A DNA stretch of 64,000 nt from an uncultured Paludibacter sp. (GTDB taxonomy: Bacteria; Bacteroidota; Bacteroidia; Bacteroidales; Paludibacteraceae): the NCBI GenBank assembly GCA_937927845.1, contig CALFXE010000112.1:1-64000 (forward strand), given 5' to 3'. Shown one piece after another: positions 1 to 8,235 of this stretch. Positions within the stretch are counted from its first letter, which is position 1; the number at the start of each line of letters is the position of its first letter. The notes under the pieces were generated by a model. The model was not told the DNA's origin and did not search any database. It saw only the letters and a program-made list of their open reading frames with translations. A program made the position numbers and the translations under genes.

Positions 1-485
1 GATATTTCAGAGCAGGTATGGACGAAACGAAAGCGAAAGTGAGAGAGGCTGCGGAGATTGAGGAAAAATGTTGGGAAAAGGTCGCAACGACGGGTGTATC
101 AGTGGCAGAAAACAGTCCGAATGCAAAATGCATGTTTACCGAGAAATTGCCGGAATACATGAATAAGTTAGAACAATGGATGCAAACCGAGAAGCCATAC
201 ATTCGCAAGGATTTTAAGCTGTTAGATGCAATGGAAATACTTCCGTTGAATCGCAGTTACCTTTCACGCTTATTTAACGAAGGTTATAGCGAAAGTTTCT
301 ATCAATTTGTGATGCGCTACCGCATTGCAGAAAGCAAGCATTTACTGTTGACACGATACGATTTGAATATCTCGTCTATTGCCAATTTATCAGGTTTCAG
401 TTCGCCATCAGTATTCTGCAGGGCATTCGTACAAGCAACTAATTATAGTCCTATGCAATGGAGGGAAAGGGAGATGGTACGCTGA
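1..485 (+). CDS. AraC-family transcriptional regulator, C-terminal part (5' truncated by window edge)
   Basis: The reading frame is open to the left edge (codons before the Met at 18 are sense), so this is probably the 3' end of a longer gene. The last ~100 residues form an AraC/XylS DNA-binding domain: a first helix-turn-helix (ILPLNRSYLSRLFNE), the linker FYQFVMRYRIAESKHLLL and a second HTH region (ISSIANLSGFSSPSVFCRAF), ending in the usual YSPMQWRE-type tail. The preceding ~45 residues look like a helical linker; in Bacteroidetes such proteins often carry an N-terminal membrane or sensor region, which would lie outside the window. The target genes cannot be told from here; the next gene downstream is on the opposite strand. 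Confidence 0.85.
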   Translation, partial: YFRAGMDETKAKVREAAEIEEKCWEKVATTGVSVAENSPNAKCMFTEKLPEYMNKLEQWMQTEKPYIRKDFKLLDAMEILPLNRSYLSRLFNEGYSESFYQFVMRYRIAESKHLLLTRYDLNISSIANLSGFSSPSVFCRAFVQATNYSPMQWREREMVR

Positions 486-525
486 TGACGCTGATTGATA
501 CGGATGTATCCGTAAAATACCTTAA

Positions 526-735
526 GCTCCGCAGGAGCGTTATCATGCATAACCGTATGCAAGGCGTAGCCGTAGCTTACGGATAGAGGATACATTTTCC
601 CAACTCTGAGCCCTGAAAGGGCGAGATAATAATAATGCCGCCTCTGCGAGGCTTGAGCATCAAAGGATATATCCATACCGTAAGCTGCGCTTTGCTTGCA
701 TACGGTTATGCACATCTTACACCTGCGGTGCAAAA
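526..735. repeat. Hairpin-rich intergenic repeat element with ~39-base terminal inverted arms
   Basis: Bases 546-584 and 675-712 are imperfect inverted copies of each other (core TGCATAACCGTATGCAA against its reverse complement, then AGCTTACGG). Between and around them sit four very short hairpins: GCTCC-gca-GGAGC (526-538), CCCT-gaa-AGGG (near 611-621), CCTC-tgc-GAGG (near 641-651) and CACC-tgc-GGTG (near 721-731). The element is richer in G+C than its surroundings and has no convincing gene; a 96-codon minus-strand frame across it is probably an accident of the palindromes. Similar hairpin clusters occur between genes in many Bacteroidetes, but the family name is not known to me. Confidence 0.6.
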
Positions 736-757
736 ATGACTCTGCGGATAATATTAA

Positions 758-1333
758 TTAATAATTATCTTTCTTTTCTTCAAAATAAGATTGAGCATGT
801 AAGCAAGCCGGACAAGCTTTCGGTGCATTTTTTCCTGTATGAACATATCCACAGTTGCGACATTGCCATTCGATTTCTTCTTCGCGTTCGAAGTATTTAC
901 CATCTTCAACACGTGTAAGCAACTGACGGTAACGTCTTTCGTGTTCCGCTTCTACCTCAGCAATTTTTCTGAAAGCGATTGCGATAGCTTTAAAACCTTC
1001 CTGTTCAGCAATATCAGCAAACATAGGATAGTCTTTCGACCATTCTTCGTGCTCTCCCATAGCTGCTGCCAAAAGATTTTCAGCAGTCGTACCAACAACA
1101 CCTGCCGGATATGAAGCATTGATTTCAACCATACCACCCTCTAAAAATTTAAAGAAACGCTTAGCATGTTCCTTTTCTTGTTCCGCAGTTTCTAAAAACA
1201 CTCCTGCAATTTGTTCGTAACCTTCTTTTTTTGCCGTGCTTGCAAACATCGTATAACGCATACGAGCCTGACTCTCACCTGCAAATGCAATTAATAGATT
1301 TTTTTCTGTCTGTGTTCCTTTTAATGATGCCAT
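758..1333 (-). CDS. rbr: Rubrerythrin
   Basis: A 191-residue protein with the classical two-part rubrerythrin layout: an N-terminal ferritin-like four-helix domain (about residues 1-140; E-rich helices with the metal-ligand pattern AFAGESQARMRY, TAEQEKEHA, AEVEAEHERRY) and a C-terminal rubredoxin-like iron site (CRNCGYVH ... CPACLHAQ). Rubrerythrins reduce hydrogen peroxide in the cytoplasm of anaerobes using electrons from rubredoxin or NAD(P)H. It is a single gene, divergent from the ABC-F gene, with a plausible -7 box at 1411-1418. The length matches the family and no key residue appears missing. Confidence 0.96.
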   Translation of the reverse strand: MASLKGTQTEKNLLIAFAGESQARMRYTMFASTAKKEGYEQIAGVFLETAEQEKEHAKRFFKFLEGGMVEINASYPAGVVGTTAENLLAAAMGEHEEWSKDYPMFADIAEQEGFKAIAIAFRKIAEVEAEHERRYRQLLTRVEDGKYFEREEEIEWQCRNCGYVHTGKNAPKACPACLHAQSYFEEKKDNY

Positions 1334-1410
1334 TTTTTATTGTTTTATTTTATTAAAAATTATTTTAAGTATCAAGATGGTAAGCAAATTTAACAGCTTT
1401 TTCGTTCCGG

Positions 1411-1418
1411 CAAAGATA
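1411..1418 (-). promoter_or_regulatory. Putative -7 box of the rubrerythrin promoter
   Basis: On the minus strand this reads TATCTTTG, an exact match to the Bacteroidetes -7 consensus TAnnTTTG. A TTTG (minus strand) lies at 1441-1444, 22 bases upstream, slightly farther than the usual 19-21. The leader would be about 70 bases. Confidence 0.5.
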
Positions 1419-1515
1419 AGTTTTTTCTATTTGAACTATTCAAAAAAATAGCTTGTTTTACTTCATTTTTGATAATTTGTAATCATTCTAAATTCATCAA
1501 CTGCTTAAAAAAACT

Positions 1516-1523
1516 TACCTTTG
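1516..1523 (+). promoter_or_regulatory. Putative -7 box of the ABC-F gene
   Basis: TACCTTTG matches TAnnTTTG and lies 19 bases before the ATG at 1543, giving a very short leader. No clear TTTG was seen 19-21 bases further upstream. Confidence 0.5.
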
Positions 1524-1542
1524 CAATTAAATTTAAAATTAG

Positions 1543-3438
1543 ATGATTAGTTATCTTCAAATAGAAAAACTTACCAAATCATTTGGTGACTTACTGTTAT
1601 TCAGTGATATTTCTTTCGGTATATCTGATAAACAGCGGATTGCGTTAATCGCAAAAAATGGTACAGGTAAGACAACTTTACTCAATATAATTGCAGGAAT
1701 AGAAGATTATGATTCAGGAAATATTACATTCCGTAGAGATTTAAGAGTAGCATATCTACATCAATCACCTACATTTCCAACCGGAATTTCTGTTATAGAT
1801 GCATGTTTGCAGTCTGATAATGAAACCGTTAAGACAATAGCTGAATATGAGCATTGTATGTTATCCGACAATCATGACAAGCTTCCTGAAATCATGAATA
1901 AAATGGACATGCTGAATGCTTGGGATTATGAGGCAAGGATAAAACAAGTGCTTGGTAAACTGAAGATTACAGACTTTGAACAAAAGATTGAAGAATTATC
2001 CGGCGGACAGTTAAAGCGAGTTGCATTAGCTAATGTGCTTATCGGTGAGCCTGACTTATTAATATTAGATGAGCCAACCAATCATTTAGATTTAGAAATG
2101 GTTGAATGGCTTGAAGATTTTCTTAAACGATCTTCAATGTCGCTTTTGATGGTTACGCACGACAGATATTTTCTCGATAGAGTCTGCACGGATATCCTTG
2201 AAATAGACCAAAAACAACTATTTCAATACTCAGGTAATTATAGTTATTATTTAGAGAAAAGGCAAGAGCGCATAGACACGTTCAACACTGAAACAGAAAG
2301 AGCTAACAATCTATATCGCAAAGAATTAGACTGGATGAGACGACAACCGCAGGCACGTGCCACAAAGTCTAAATCAAGAATCGATAGATTTTATGATATA
2401 GAGGAAAGAGCCAAACAGAAAATGAACCAAGATAAAGTTCAGTTAGACGTAAAAGCCTCGTATTTAGGCTCTAAAATATTCGAAGCTAAGTATATATCCA
2501 AATCATATGGCGATTTTAAGATACTTGATCAATTCTATTATAACTTTGCTCGATATGAAAAAATGGGTATTATCGGTAAAAATGGAACCGGCAAAACTAC
2601 TTTTCTGAAAATGCTTTTAGGTGAAGTAAAGCCCGATAGTGGTTCATTTGATATAGGCGAAACTGTAGTTTTCGGCTATTATAGTCAGGATGGTCTCCAA
2701 TTCGATGAACAAATGAAGGTTATTGATGTAGTCCGAGATATTGCAGAAGAAGTAAATCTTGGAAATGGCAAAAAGATGTCGGCTTCACAATTTCTTCAGC
2801 ACTTCCTGTTTACACCTGAAACTCAGTATAATTACGTATATAAACTCAGTGGAGGTGAAAAAAGACGTTTGCACCTATGTACCGTTTTAATGAAAAATCC
2901 GAACTTTTTAGTATTGGATGAGCCAACCAACGATCTCGATATAGTAACATTAAACATATTAGAAGACTATCTTCAATCTTTTAAAGGATGTGTTATTGTA
3001 GTTAGCCACGACAGATATTTCATGGATAAAGTTGTAGATCATCTTTTAGTTTTCAAAGGCAACGCAGAAATAAAAGATTTTCCGGGCAACTATTCTGATT
3101 ATAGAGAGTGGGAAGAAATAAACGAGACACTCATATCTGATAATGAAAAAACAAGTAAAACAACAAAAGACGATAAACAAACAGGGCAAAACGTACAAAG
3201 CAACAAAAACATAGAAAATACTGCTAAACGTAAAATGAGTTTCAAGGAGAAACAAGAATTTGAAAGTTTAGAACGAGAAATACCTGATTTAGAGAAAGAA
3301 AAGGTAGCAATTGAAGAAGCATTATCATCGGGACAATTAAACAACGAAGAAATAACGACAATGTCTAAACGTTTTTCAGAATTGATAGAAATAATTGATG
3401 AAAAAACAATGCGTTGGCTCGAATTAAGTGAAATATAA
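1543..3438 (+). CDS. ABC-F family ATP-binding protein (Uup-like)
   Basis: A 631-residue soluble protein with two ABC ATPase domains in tandem and no membrane segment, as in the ABC-F family. Domain 1 has Walker A AKNGTGKTT, signature LSGGQLKRVALANVL and Walker B LLILDEPTNHLD; domain 2 has GKNGTGKTT, LSGGEKRRLHL and FLVLDEPTNDLD. The inter-domain linker (about residues 235-300) and a charged, coiled-coil C-terminus (about 545-631) resemble Uup. ABC-F proteins act on the ribosome (translation factors or antibiotic protection) or, for Uup, in DNA/ribosome maintenance. Nothing in the context points to drug resistance; a housekeeping role is likely. folK follows after 26 bases. Confidence 0.92.
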   Translation: MISYLQIEKLTKSFGDLLLFSDISFGISDKQRIALIAKNGTGKTTLLNIIAGIEDYDSGNITFRRDLRVAYLHQSPTFPTGISVIDACLQSDNETVKTIAEYEHCMLSDNHDKLPEIMNKMDMLNAWDYEARIKQVLGKLKITDFEQKIEELSGGQLKRVALANVLIGEPDLLILDEPTNHLDLEMVEWLEDFLKRSSMSLLMVTHDRYFLDRVCTDILEIDQKQLFQYSGNYSYYLEKRQERIDTFNTETERANNLYRKELDWMRRQPQARATKSKSRIDRFYDIEERAKQKMNQDKVQLDVKASYLGSKIFEAKYISKSYGDFKILDQFYYNFARYEKMGIIGKNGTGKTTFLKMLLGEVKPDSGSFDIGETVVFGYYSQDGLQFDEQMKVIDVVRDIAEEVNLGNGKKMSASQFLQHFLFTPETQYNYVYKLSGGEKRRLHLCTVLMKNPNFLVLDEPTNDLDIVTLNILEDYLQSFKGCVIVVSHDRYFMDKVVDHLLVFKGNAEIKDFPGNYSDYREWEEINETLISDNEKTSKTTKDDKQTGQNVQSNKNIENTAKRKMSFKEKQEFESLEREIPDLEKEKVAIEEALSSGQLNNEEITTMSKRFSELIEIIDEKTMRWLELSEI

Positions 3439-3464
3439 ATTATCTGATACACAGGCATATATTC

Positions 3465-3869
3465 ATGAAAGTATATTTAGGATTAGGTAGTAATATTGGA
3501 GATAAGAAAGGAAATATCGATTACGCAATTCGTAAAATTGACGAATTACTTGGTACGGTAAAACGTAAATCAGGCTATTTTGAATCATTACCTTGGGGAT
3601 TTGAATCGAAAAATGACTTTATTAATGTTGCAATTATGATTGAAACAGATTTAGATCCTTTAGAATTACTTTATCAATTACAACAGATAGAAATTGATAT
3701 GGGCAGAGAAGAAAAAACCTCAAATGGCGAATATACAGACAGAATTATAGATATTGATATATTACTTTACGAAGATTTGGTGATAGATTTACCCGAATTG
3801 AAAGTCCCGCACCCTCTGATGGAGGAACGGGACTTTGTTATGAAACCATTAAAAGAAATACTGGGTTGA
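3465..3869 (+). CDS. folK: 2-amino-4-hydroxy-6-hydroxymethyldihydropteridine pyrophosphokinase
   Basis: HPPK transfers pyrophosphate from ATP to 6-hydroxymethyl-dihydropterin, a step of folate synthesis in the cytoplasm. The 134-residue protein begins VYLGLGSNIGDK, has the substrate-loop region ESLPWGFESKNDFINVA, and the family signature DRIIDIDILLY followed by VPHPLMEERDFVMKPL. The length is slightly shorter than the E. coli enzyme (about 160) but complete. It lies 26 bases after the ABC-F gene and may share its transcript; it is convergent with the DUF2007 gene 17 bases on. Confidence 0.96.
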   Translation: MKVYLGLGSNIGDKKGNIDYAIRKIDELLGTVKRKSGYFESLPWGFESKNDFINVAIMIETDLDPLELLYQLQQIEIDMGREEKTSNGEYTDRIIDIDILLYEDLVIDLPELKVPHPLMEERDFVMKPLKEILG

Positions 3870-3886
3870 TTTAGACTTTTTAAAGA

Positions 3887-4117
3887 TCATTCATCAAATT
3901 GATGATATTCTTTCAGAATTTCCCAGGCTTTTTCAAAATCTTTTTCAAAAACATTAACAACAATTCCGAAATTCTGTTCCGGCAACATAGGTAAAATCTC
4001 AGCAATCATTGAATTAGAGATGGAACTGGAGATATTATTCCTTGATAATACTGATTGATCAAGCATAGCCTCTTCCATCCTCTCGTAACTTTTTAATTTA
4101 ATAATTTTATCGTTCAT
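3887..4117 (-). CDS. DUF2007-like small protein (putative signal-transducing protein)
   Basis: A 76-residue protein. The pattern of a short N-terminal strand (DKIIKLKSYERMEEAMLDQSVL), a middle segment about missing or alternative state (NNISSSISNSMIAEILPMLPEQNFGIVVNV) and a terminal AWEILKEYH helix resembles DUF2007 proteins, in which the ...F.I.V...D...A..IL motif is typical. Function is unknown; the family is proposed, without firm proof, to bind a regulator or metabolite. It has no signal peptide. It is a single gene, divergent from the DUF5063 operon. Confidence 0.7.
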   Translation of the reverse strand: MNDKIIKLKSYERMEEAMLDQSVLSRNNISSSISNSMIAEILPMLPEQNFGIVVNVFEKDFEKAWEILKEYHQFDE

Positions 4118-4218
4118 ATCATTTGGTATTTAGAGGTTAAACTTGCTACAAATATAACAAAACATTTCATAAAAAAGTTTTTTCTATACAAATATTTTCA
4201 TCACACCCATATATTTTT

Positions 4219-4226
4219 TAAATTTG
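4219..4226 (+). promoter_or_regulatory. Putative -7 box of the DUF5063 operon
   Basis: TAAATTTG matches TAnnTTTG and lies 20 bases before the ATG at 4247. The -33 region shows only a T-run, not a clear TTTG. Confidence 0.45.
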
Positions 4227-4246
4227 CAAACTAAAGTAAAAAATTA

Positions 4247-4861
4247 ATGAAATTAGAAGGACTTCCAGACCATTTTGTATACTCACCTGCTACTATTGAA
4301 TTTATGACTGTAGTTGCAGAAACATGTCTGTTTTTAGAAAAATCAATAGAGTTATCACGTAAGGAATTTGTTGAAAAAGGTGTAAATATCCTTTCATTAT
4401 TATACTTAAAAACTTCAATATTAGAAATTCCGGAGCGTAGTTATGATGATGAAACAGAGAGGTTTGTTACCGAAGATGATTATAATTATATCAAAAGTCA
4501 GATAGAAGTATTATTAGGAGACAAGGACACATATTTAGAGACTTTTCATCCTGATATGGTATTCAGCGACACTCCTATTGCAGCTTTCATTTCTGAAAAC
4601 ATGGCAGATATATATCAAGAATTGAAGGACTTAGCAGCAAACTATCAATTAGGTGAGACAGAAATAATGAATGATGCAATTGCAACATGTCTTGAAGCAT
4701 TCGGAGAACATTGGGGACAAAAACTTCTAAACGCTTTACGGGCAATACACAATATCAAATATTCAAATCAGGATGAAGACAGTGAAGATGAATCAACTCA
4801 TTATCATAAAGATATTGATAGAAATGATTATATAGATTTTTTACGGGACGATGATTTTTAG
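4247..4861 (+). CDS. DUF5063 domain protein
   Basis: A 204-residue acidic, helical cytoplasmic protein with no signal peptide. The sequence (LPDHFVYSPATIEFMTVVAE ... CLEAFGEHWGQKLLNALRAI) fits the DUF5063 family, which I recognise as a conserved Bacteroidetes protein usually found just before a DEDD exonuclease and a class I rRNA methyltransferase, exactly as here. Its biochemical function is not known. The stop codon touches the next gene, so translation is probably coupled. The C-terminal tail is strongly acidic (DEDSEDES ... DRNDYIDFLRDDDF). Confidence 0.75.
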   Translation: MKLEGLPDHFVYSPATIEFMTVVAETCLFLEKSIELSRKEFVEKGVNILSLLYLKTSILEIPERSYDDETERFVTEDDYNYIKSQIEVLLGDKDTYLETFHPDMVFSDTPIAAFISENMADIYQELKDLAANYQLGETEIMNDAIATCLEAFGEHWGQKLLNALRAIHNIKYSNQDEDSEDESTHYHKDIDRNDYIDFLRDDDF

Positions 4862-4872
4862 TGATAATACTT

Positions 4873-5517
4873 ATGTTGAAACCTATTATAAACAAAGAAG
4901 AAATAAATAAGTTACCTTTAGAAGCTTTCAATGGCAAAATTACTATTGTAGATAGTCAAGAAAAAGTAACAGAAGCGATGAATATCCTTCAAAAACAAAC
5001 AGTAGTAGGTATAGATACTGAGACAAAACCATCATTCCGTAAAGGTACAATTAACAAAATAGCACTACTGCAAATCGCCACTGAGGATCATTGCATGTTA
5101 TTTAGATTAAATAAAATTCCATTTCCTGAAGAATTAGTTGATTTTTTATCGGACAAAAAGATTAAGAAAATTGGATTGGCTCTTAAAGATGACTTAAATG
5201 GTTTAAACAAGCATTATAAATTCAATCCGGAAAATATTATCGACTTACAATCTATAGTCAAAAGTTATGGGATATTCGAACTTAGCTTGCAGAAAATATA
5301 TGCTATTTTATTCGAGAAGAGAATATCAAAGAGCCAGCGTTTAACAAATTGGGAGAACGACACTTTAACAGAACATCAGCAAATTTATGCAGCTACTGAT
5401 GCGTGGAGTACTTTATTGATATACAACCGATTAATGCAAGAAAAGAAACTAACAAAAAAAGAAATTGAAGTTATAGAACAAAGCATTGCAAATGACATAA
5501 AAAGTCACGATTTATGA
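4873..5517 (+). CDS. 3'-5' exonuclease, RNase D-like (DEDDy)
   Basis: Cytoplasmic DnaQ-fold nuclease of about 214 residues. The catalytic acids are visible: GIDTETKP (DxE), LALKDDLNGL (second Asp region) and YAATDAWSTL (Y-x3-D, so the DEDDy class of RNase D and WRN exonuclease). No HRDC domain follows, so it is the exonuclease domain alone. A GTG at 4861 overlaps the DUF5063 stop (TAGTG) and would add four residues; I prefer the ATG at 4873 but cannot exclude coupling through the GTG. The gene overlaps the following methyltransferase by four bases (ATGA). The substrate is not known; small-RNA or DNA end trimming are both possible. Confidence 0.88.
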   Translation: MLKPIINKEEINKLPLEAFNGKITIVDSQEKVTEAMNILQKQTVVGIDTETKPSFRKGTINKIALLQIATEDHCMLFRLNKIPFPEELVDFLSDKKIKKIGLALKDDLNGLNKHYKFNPENIIDLQSIVKSYGIFELSLQKIYAILFEKRISKSQRLTNWENDTLTEHQQIYAATDAWSTLLIYNRLMQEKKLTKKEIEVIEQSIANDIKSHDL

Positions 5518-6689
5518 TAAAAGTACATTTAAAATCCAAAAAAGAAGAAAGCCTGTTGCGATTTCATCCTTGGGTATTTTCGGGAGCTATACAATATATA
5601 GAAGGAAAAATCACTGAGGGCGATGTTGTATCCGTTTATGCTTCAGACAAAAGATTTTTGGGGATCGGACATTATCAGATAGGAAGTATAGCTGTCAGAA
5701 TTTTATCATTTACCGAAACAAGCATCGACGATGATTTTTGGCAAGAAAAAATCAATAAAGCATATAGGGTAAGAGCTGCACTGGGACTTATCAGCAATAA
5801 TAACAACACATATAGATTAGTTCATGGAGAAGGAGACAGTTTATCGGGATTAATCGTTGATGTATACGGAGACACAGCGGTTTTACAGGCACATTCAGTC
5901 GGGATGCATTTTGCACGTCAAACAATTGCAGAAGTAATAGTGAAAAGTATACCTGAAATTGAGAACGTTTACTACAAATCAGATAACACCCTGCCGTTTA
6001 AAGCAGATATAGAGCCGGAAAATACATTTTTAGTAGGAGAAAAAACCACAGAACACCATACAATTGAGAATGGAATAAAATTTCATATCGATTGGTTAAG
6101 AGGACAGAAAACAGGCTTTTTCATCGACCAGCGAGAGAACCGTGTATTACTTGAGGCATATGCAAAAAATAAAAAAGTGCTGAATATGTTTTGCTATACC
6201 GGAGGTTTTTCAGCTTATGCATTAAGAGGCGGTGCTTCGGAAGTCCATTCAGTTGACAGTTCAGCTAAAGCTATTGAGCTAACCGACAAGAATATAGCAT
6301 TAAATTTTCCAAATGATAATCGTCATATTTCTTTTGTTGATGATGCATTCAGATTTTTAAATGCCAACAAGAGCGAATACGACCTTATTATACTCGATCC
6401 ACCTGCATTTGCGAAACACCGAGATGCAGTGAGGAATGCATTGAAAGGTTATAAACGATTAAATGCTAAAGGGATAGAACAAGTTAAGCCGGGAGGAATT
6501 ATTCTTACTTTCTCATGTTCGCAAGTTATAACAAAAGAACAGTTTCGCTTAGCAGTTTTTAGTGCAGCAGCAGAAACCGGACGAAATGTAAAAATACTTC
6601 ATCAACTGACTCAACCGGCGGATCACCCTATAAATATCTATCATCCTGAAGGTGAATATTTAAAAGGATTAGTATTATATGTGGAGTAA
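5514..6689 (+). CDS. rlmI: Class I SAM-dependent rRNA methyltransferase (RlmI-like)
   Basis: 391 residues, close to E. coli RlmI (23S rRNA m5C1962 methyltransferase). An N-terminal PUA-type RNA-binding domain (about 1-75; HPWVFSGAI ... VSVYASDKRFLGIGHY) precedes an EEHEE-like insertion and a Rossmann methyltransferase domain: SAM motif I NMFCYTGGFSAYALRGGA, acidic motif VHSVDSSAKAI, motif IV LIILDPPAFAK, and the FSCSQ loop with the cysteine expected for m5C enzymes. Arg/Gln residues in GQKTGFFIDQRENR are typical of the family. It starts four bases inside the exonuclease gene and is the last gene of the operon. The exact target nucleotide is inferred only from similarity. Confidence 0.88.
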   Translation: MIKVHLKSKKEESLLRFHPWVFSGAIQYIEGKITEGDVVSVYASDKRFLGIGHYQIGSIAVRILSFTETSIDDDFWQEKINKAYRVRAALGLISNNNNTYRLVHGEGDSLSGLIVDVYGDTAVLQAHSVGMHFARQTIAEVIVKSIPEIENVYYKSDNTLPFKADIEPENTFLVGEKTTEHHTIENGIKFHIDWLRGQKTGFFIDQRENRVLLEAYAKNKKVLNMFCYTGGFSAYALRGGASEVHSVDSSAKAIELTDKNIALNFPNDNRHISFVDDAFRFLNANKSEYDLIILDPPAFAKHRDAVRNALKGYKRLNAKGIEQVKPGGIILTFSCSQVITKEQFRLAVFSAAAETGRNVKILHQLTQPADHPINIYHPEGEYLKGLVLYVE

Positions 6690-6724
6690 ACTGAATCTAC
6701 ATTAACGTTTTTTAATAGATTTTT

Positions 6725-6755
6725 TTTGTAATGTAAAAACAAATCCATATATTTG
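6725..6755 (+). promoter_or_regulatory. Bacteroidetes-type promoter of the sigma factor gene
   Basis: TTTG at 6725-6728, a 19-base spacer and TATATTTG at 6748-6755 make a perfect -33/-7 pair for the Bacteroidetes housekeeping sigma factor. The leader to the ATG at 6837 is about 75 bases. Confidence 0.75.
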
Positions 6756-6836
6756 CAGCCCAAACATTTATTTACAAACACTAAAAACAATTGCCTATTG
6801 AATAAAATTACGCTTATAATCCAAAATTAAGCAGTA

Positions 6837-7433
6837 ATGAAAACACTGAATCAAGTAGCTGACGAAATGTTAGTTAAGTTATATGAGGAAGGAAATAATG
6901 AGGCATTTGAAGTTCTATTAAACCGTCACAAGTCAAAAGTATATTTCTATATTTTCAAGATTATACGTGACAAAGAACTCACAGAAGATATATTCCAGGA
7001 TACCTTTGTTAAAGCAATAATGAGTATTCAGCAAGGTCGTTATGTAGAAACAGGCAAATTTATTGGCTGGATAACCCGTATTGCCCATAATCTAATTATC
7101 GATCACTTCAGAAAAGAAAAGAACGAGAATACATTTTCGTCGGACGATTACGAATTCGATATAATCAGCAACAATTCTAAAATTGCAGATTTGAGTATGG
7201 AAGATGTACTTTCAAACGAGCAAGTGCTGTTAGATGTTGTAAAAATGGTAGATTTCCTGCCTCCATTACAAAAAGAGGTAGTGCGTATGCGATTCTTTGA
7301 AGATTTAAGTTTCAAAGAAATAGCTGAAAAGACAGAAGTAAGCATCAACACTGCATTAGGCAGAATGCGTTATGCTTTGCTCAATATGAGAAAATTAGCA
7401 ATTGAGAAAGATATTTATTTAGAAATAAAATAA
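6837..7433 (+). CDS. RNA polymerase sigma factor, sigma-70/ECF type
   Basis: 198 residues with a sigma-2 domain (about 18-95; DKELTEDIFQDTFVKA, WITRIAHNLIIDHFRKEK) and a sigma-4 domain (about 130-185; LPPLQKEVVRMRFFEDLSFK, then the EIAEKTEVSINTALGRMRYAL helix-turn-helix). No anti-sigma gene is adjacent (the next gene is convergent flavodoxin), so it looks like the stand-alone ECF-like factor common in Bacteroidetes rather than one of the PUL-type sigma/anti-sigma pairs. It has its own strong housekeeping promoter, which suggests constitutive expression. Its regulon is unknown. Confidence 0.92.
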   Translation: MKTLNQVADEMLVKLYEEGNNEAFEVLLNRHKSKVYFYIFKIIRDKELTEDIFQDTFVKAIMSIQQGRYVETGKFIGWITRIAHNLIIDHFRKEKNENTFSSDDYEFDIISNNSKIADLSMEDVLSNEQVLLDVVKMVDFLPPLQKEVVRMRFFEDLSFKEIAEKTEVSINTALGRMRYALLNMRKLAIEKDIYLEIK

Positions 7434-7443
7434 TTCAATTAAA

Positions 7444-7950
7444 CTATTGTAGTTCAGGCTTAATTTGAGCAAGCCAATTGTCAATCCTCTCGTCAGACAG
7501 GTCGTATTCATTATCCTCGTCGAGGGGAAGCCCCACAAACACGCCATCAATTTCGGCAGTCGACATATCATAATTATAACCTTCGGTTGAAACACTGCCG
7601 ATGATATTACATCCTTTGTCTTTAATAGCCTCATATATAATTCCCATACTATCGACAAAAGAATCGGAATAAGAATAAGAATCTCCGAGAGCAAATAGAG
7701 CGATTGTTTTACCCGACAAATCGAAACGCTTTAATTTAGGTAGAAAGCCATCCCAATCATCAGGCAAATCTCCAATTCCCCAAGTCGATGATCCCATAAT
7801 TATATTAGAAAAATCCTTCAGACTCTCAACATTCATATCAGCCACATCAAATAAAACCACATCAGTCTCAGTGATTTTTGCAGCTATTCTTTCTGCTATA
7901 TTCTTAGCGTTAGAAGTTGTAGAGCCATAAACTATTGCTATTGGTTGCAT
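7444..7950 (-). CDS. fldA: Flavodoxin
   Basis: A 168-residue long-chain flavodoxin, a soluble FMN electron carrier. The phosphate-binding loop YGSTTSNAKNIAERI is at the N-terminus; the first isoalloxazine loop GSSTWGIGDLPDDWDGFL and the second loop ALGDSYSYSDSFVDS bind FMN. In anaerobic Bacteroidales flavodoxin replaces ferredoxin under iron limitation or works with pyruvate:flavodoxin oxidoreductase. It is monocistronic, convergent with the sigma factor gene, and has a -7 match at 8008-8015. Confidence 0.95.
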   Translation of the reverse strand: MQPIAIVYGSTTSNAKNIAERIAAKITETDVVLFDVADMNVESLKDFSNIIMGSSTWGIGDLPDDWDGFLPKLKRFDLSGKTIALFALGDSYSYSDSFVDSMGIIYEAIKDKGCNIIGSVSTEGYNYDMSTAEIDGVFVGLPLDEDNEYDLSDERIDNWLAQIKPELQ

Positions 7951-8007
7951 ATATTTTAATTTACTATTAATGATTAAACAAATTGGGTATAGAAAAGTTT
8001 TATTTTA

Positions 8008-8015
8008 CAAAGATA
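8008..8015 (-). promoter_or_regulatory. Putative -7 box of the flavodoxin promoter
   Basis: The minus strand reads TATCTTTG (TAnnTTTG). No matching TTTG at 19 bases upstream; the leader would be about 50 bases. Confidence 0.4.
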
Positions 8016-8074
8016 ATAAAGAAGTGGATTTAGGGATAAAACATTAGATAAATTGTTTATATAAAAATTATTTA

Positions 8075-8082
8075 TATATTTG
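8075..8082 (+). promoter_or_regulatory. Putative -7 box of the serpin (and possibly nrf) transcript
   Basis: TATATTTG matches the -7 consensus; ATTG at 8052-8055 is a near match for the -33 element with the right 19-base spacing. It implies a leader of about 147 bases before the ATG at 8236. Another weaker A/T-rich box (around 8174-8183) is nearer the gene but fits the consensus less well. Confidence 0.45.
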
Positions 8083-8235
8083 TATCTTTAATAAGTCCCA
8101 TATATTAAACACCTTATTTTCCAAGTAACACTATAATTAGCTTCATAGACTAATAGACTGATTACTACGAAAGTAAATATTTGCAATGAAATAGTAGAAA
8201 CACAAAATAATATTAATTTCCTAAATTAAAATCTT

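Noticed and set aside
443..733. Minus-strand frame of 96 codons next to the AraC gene
   Set aside because: It consists of the inverted repeat and mini-hairpins, overlaps the AraC end, and shows no domain or signal.
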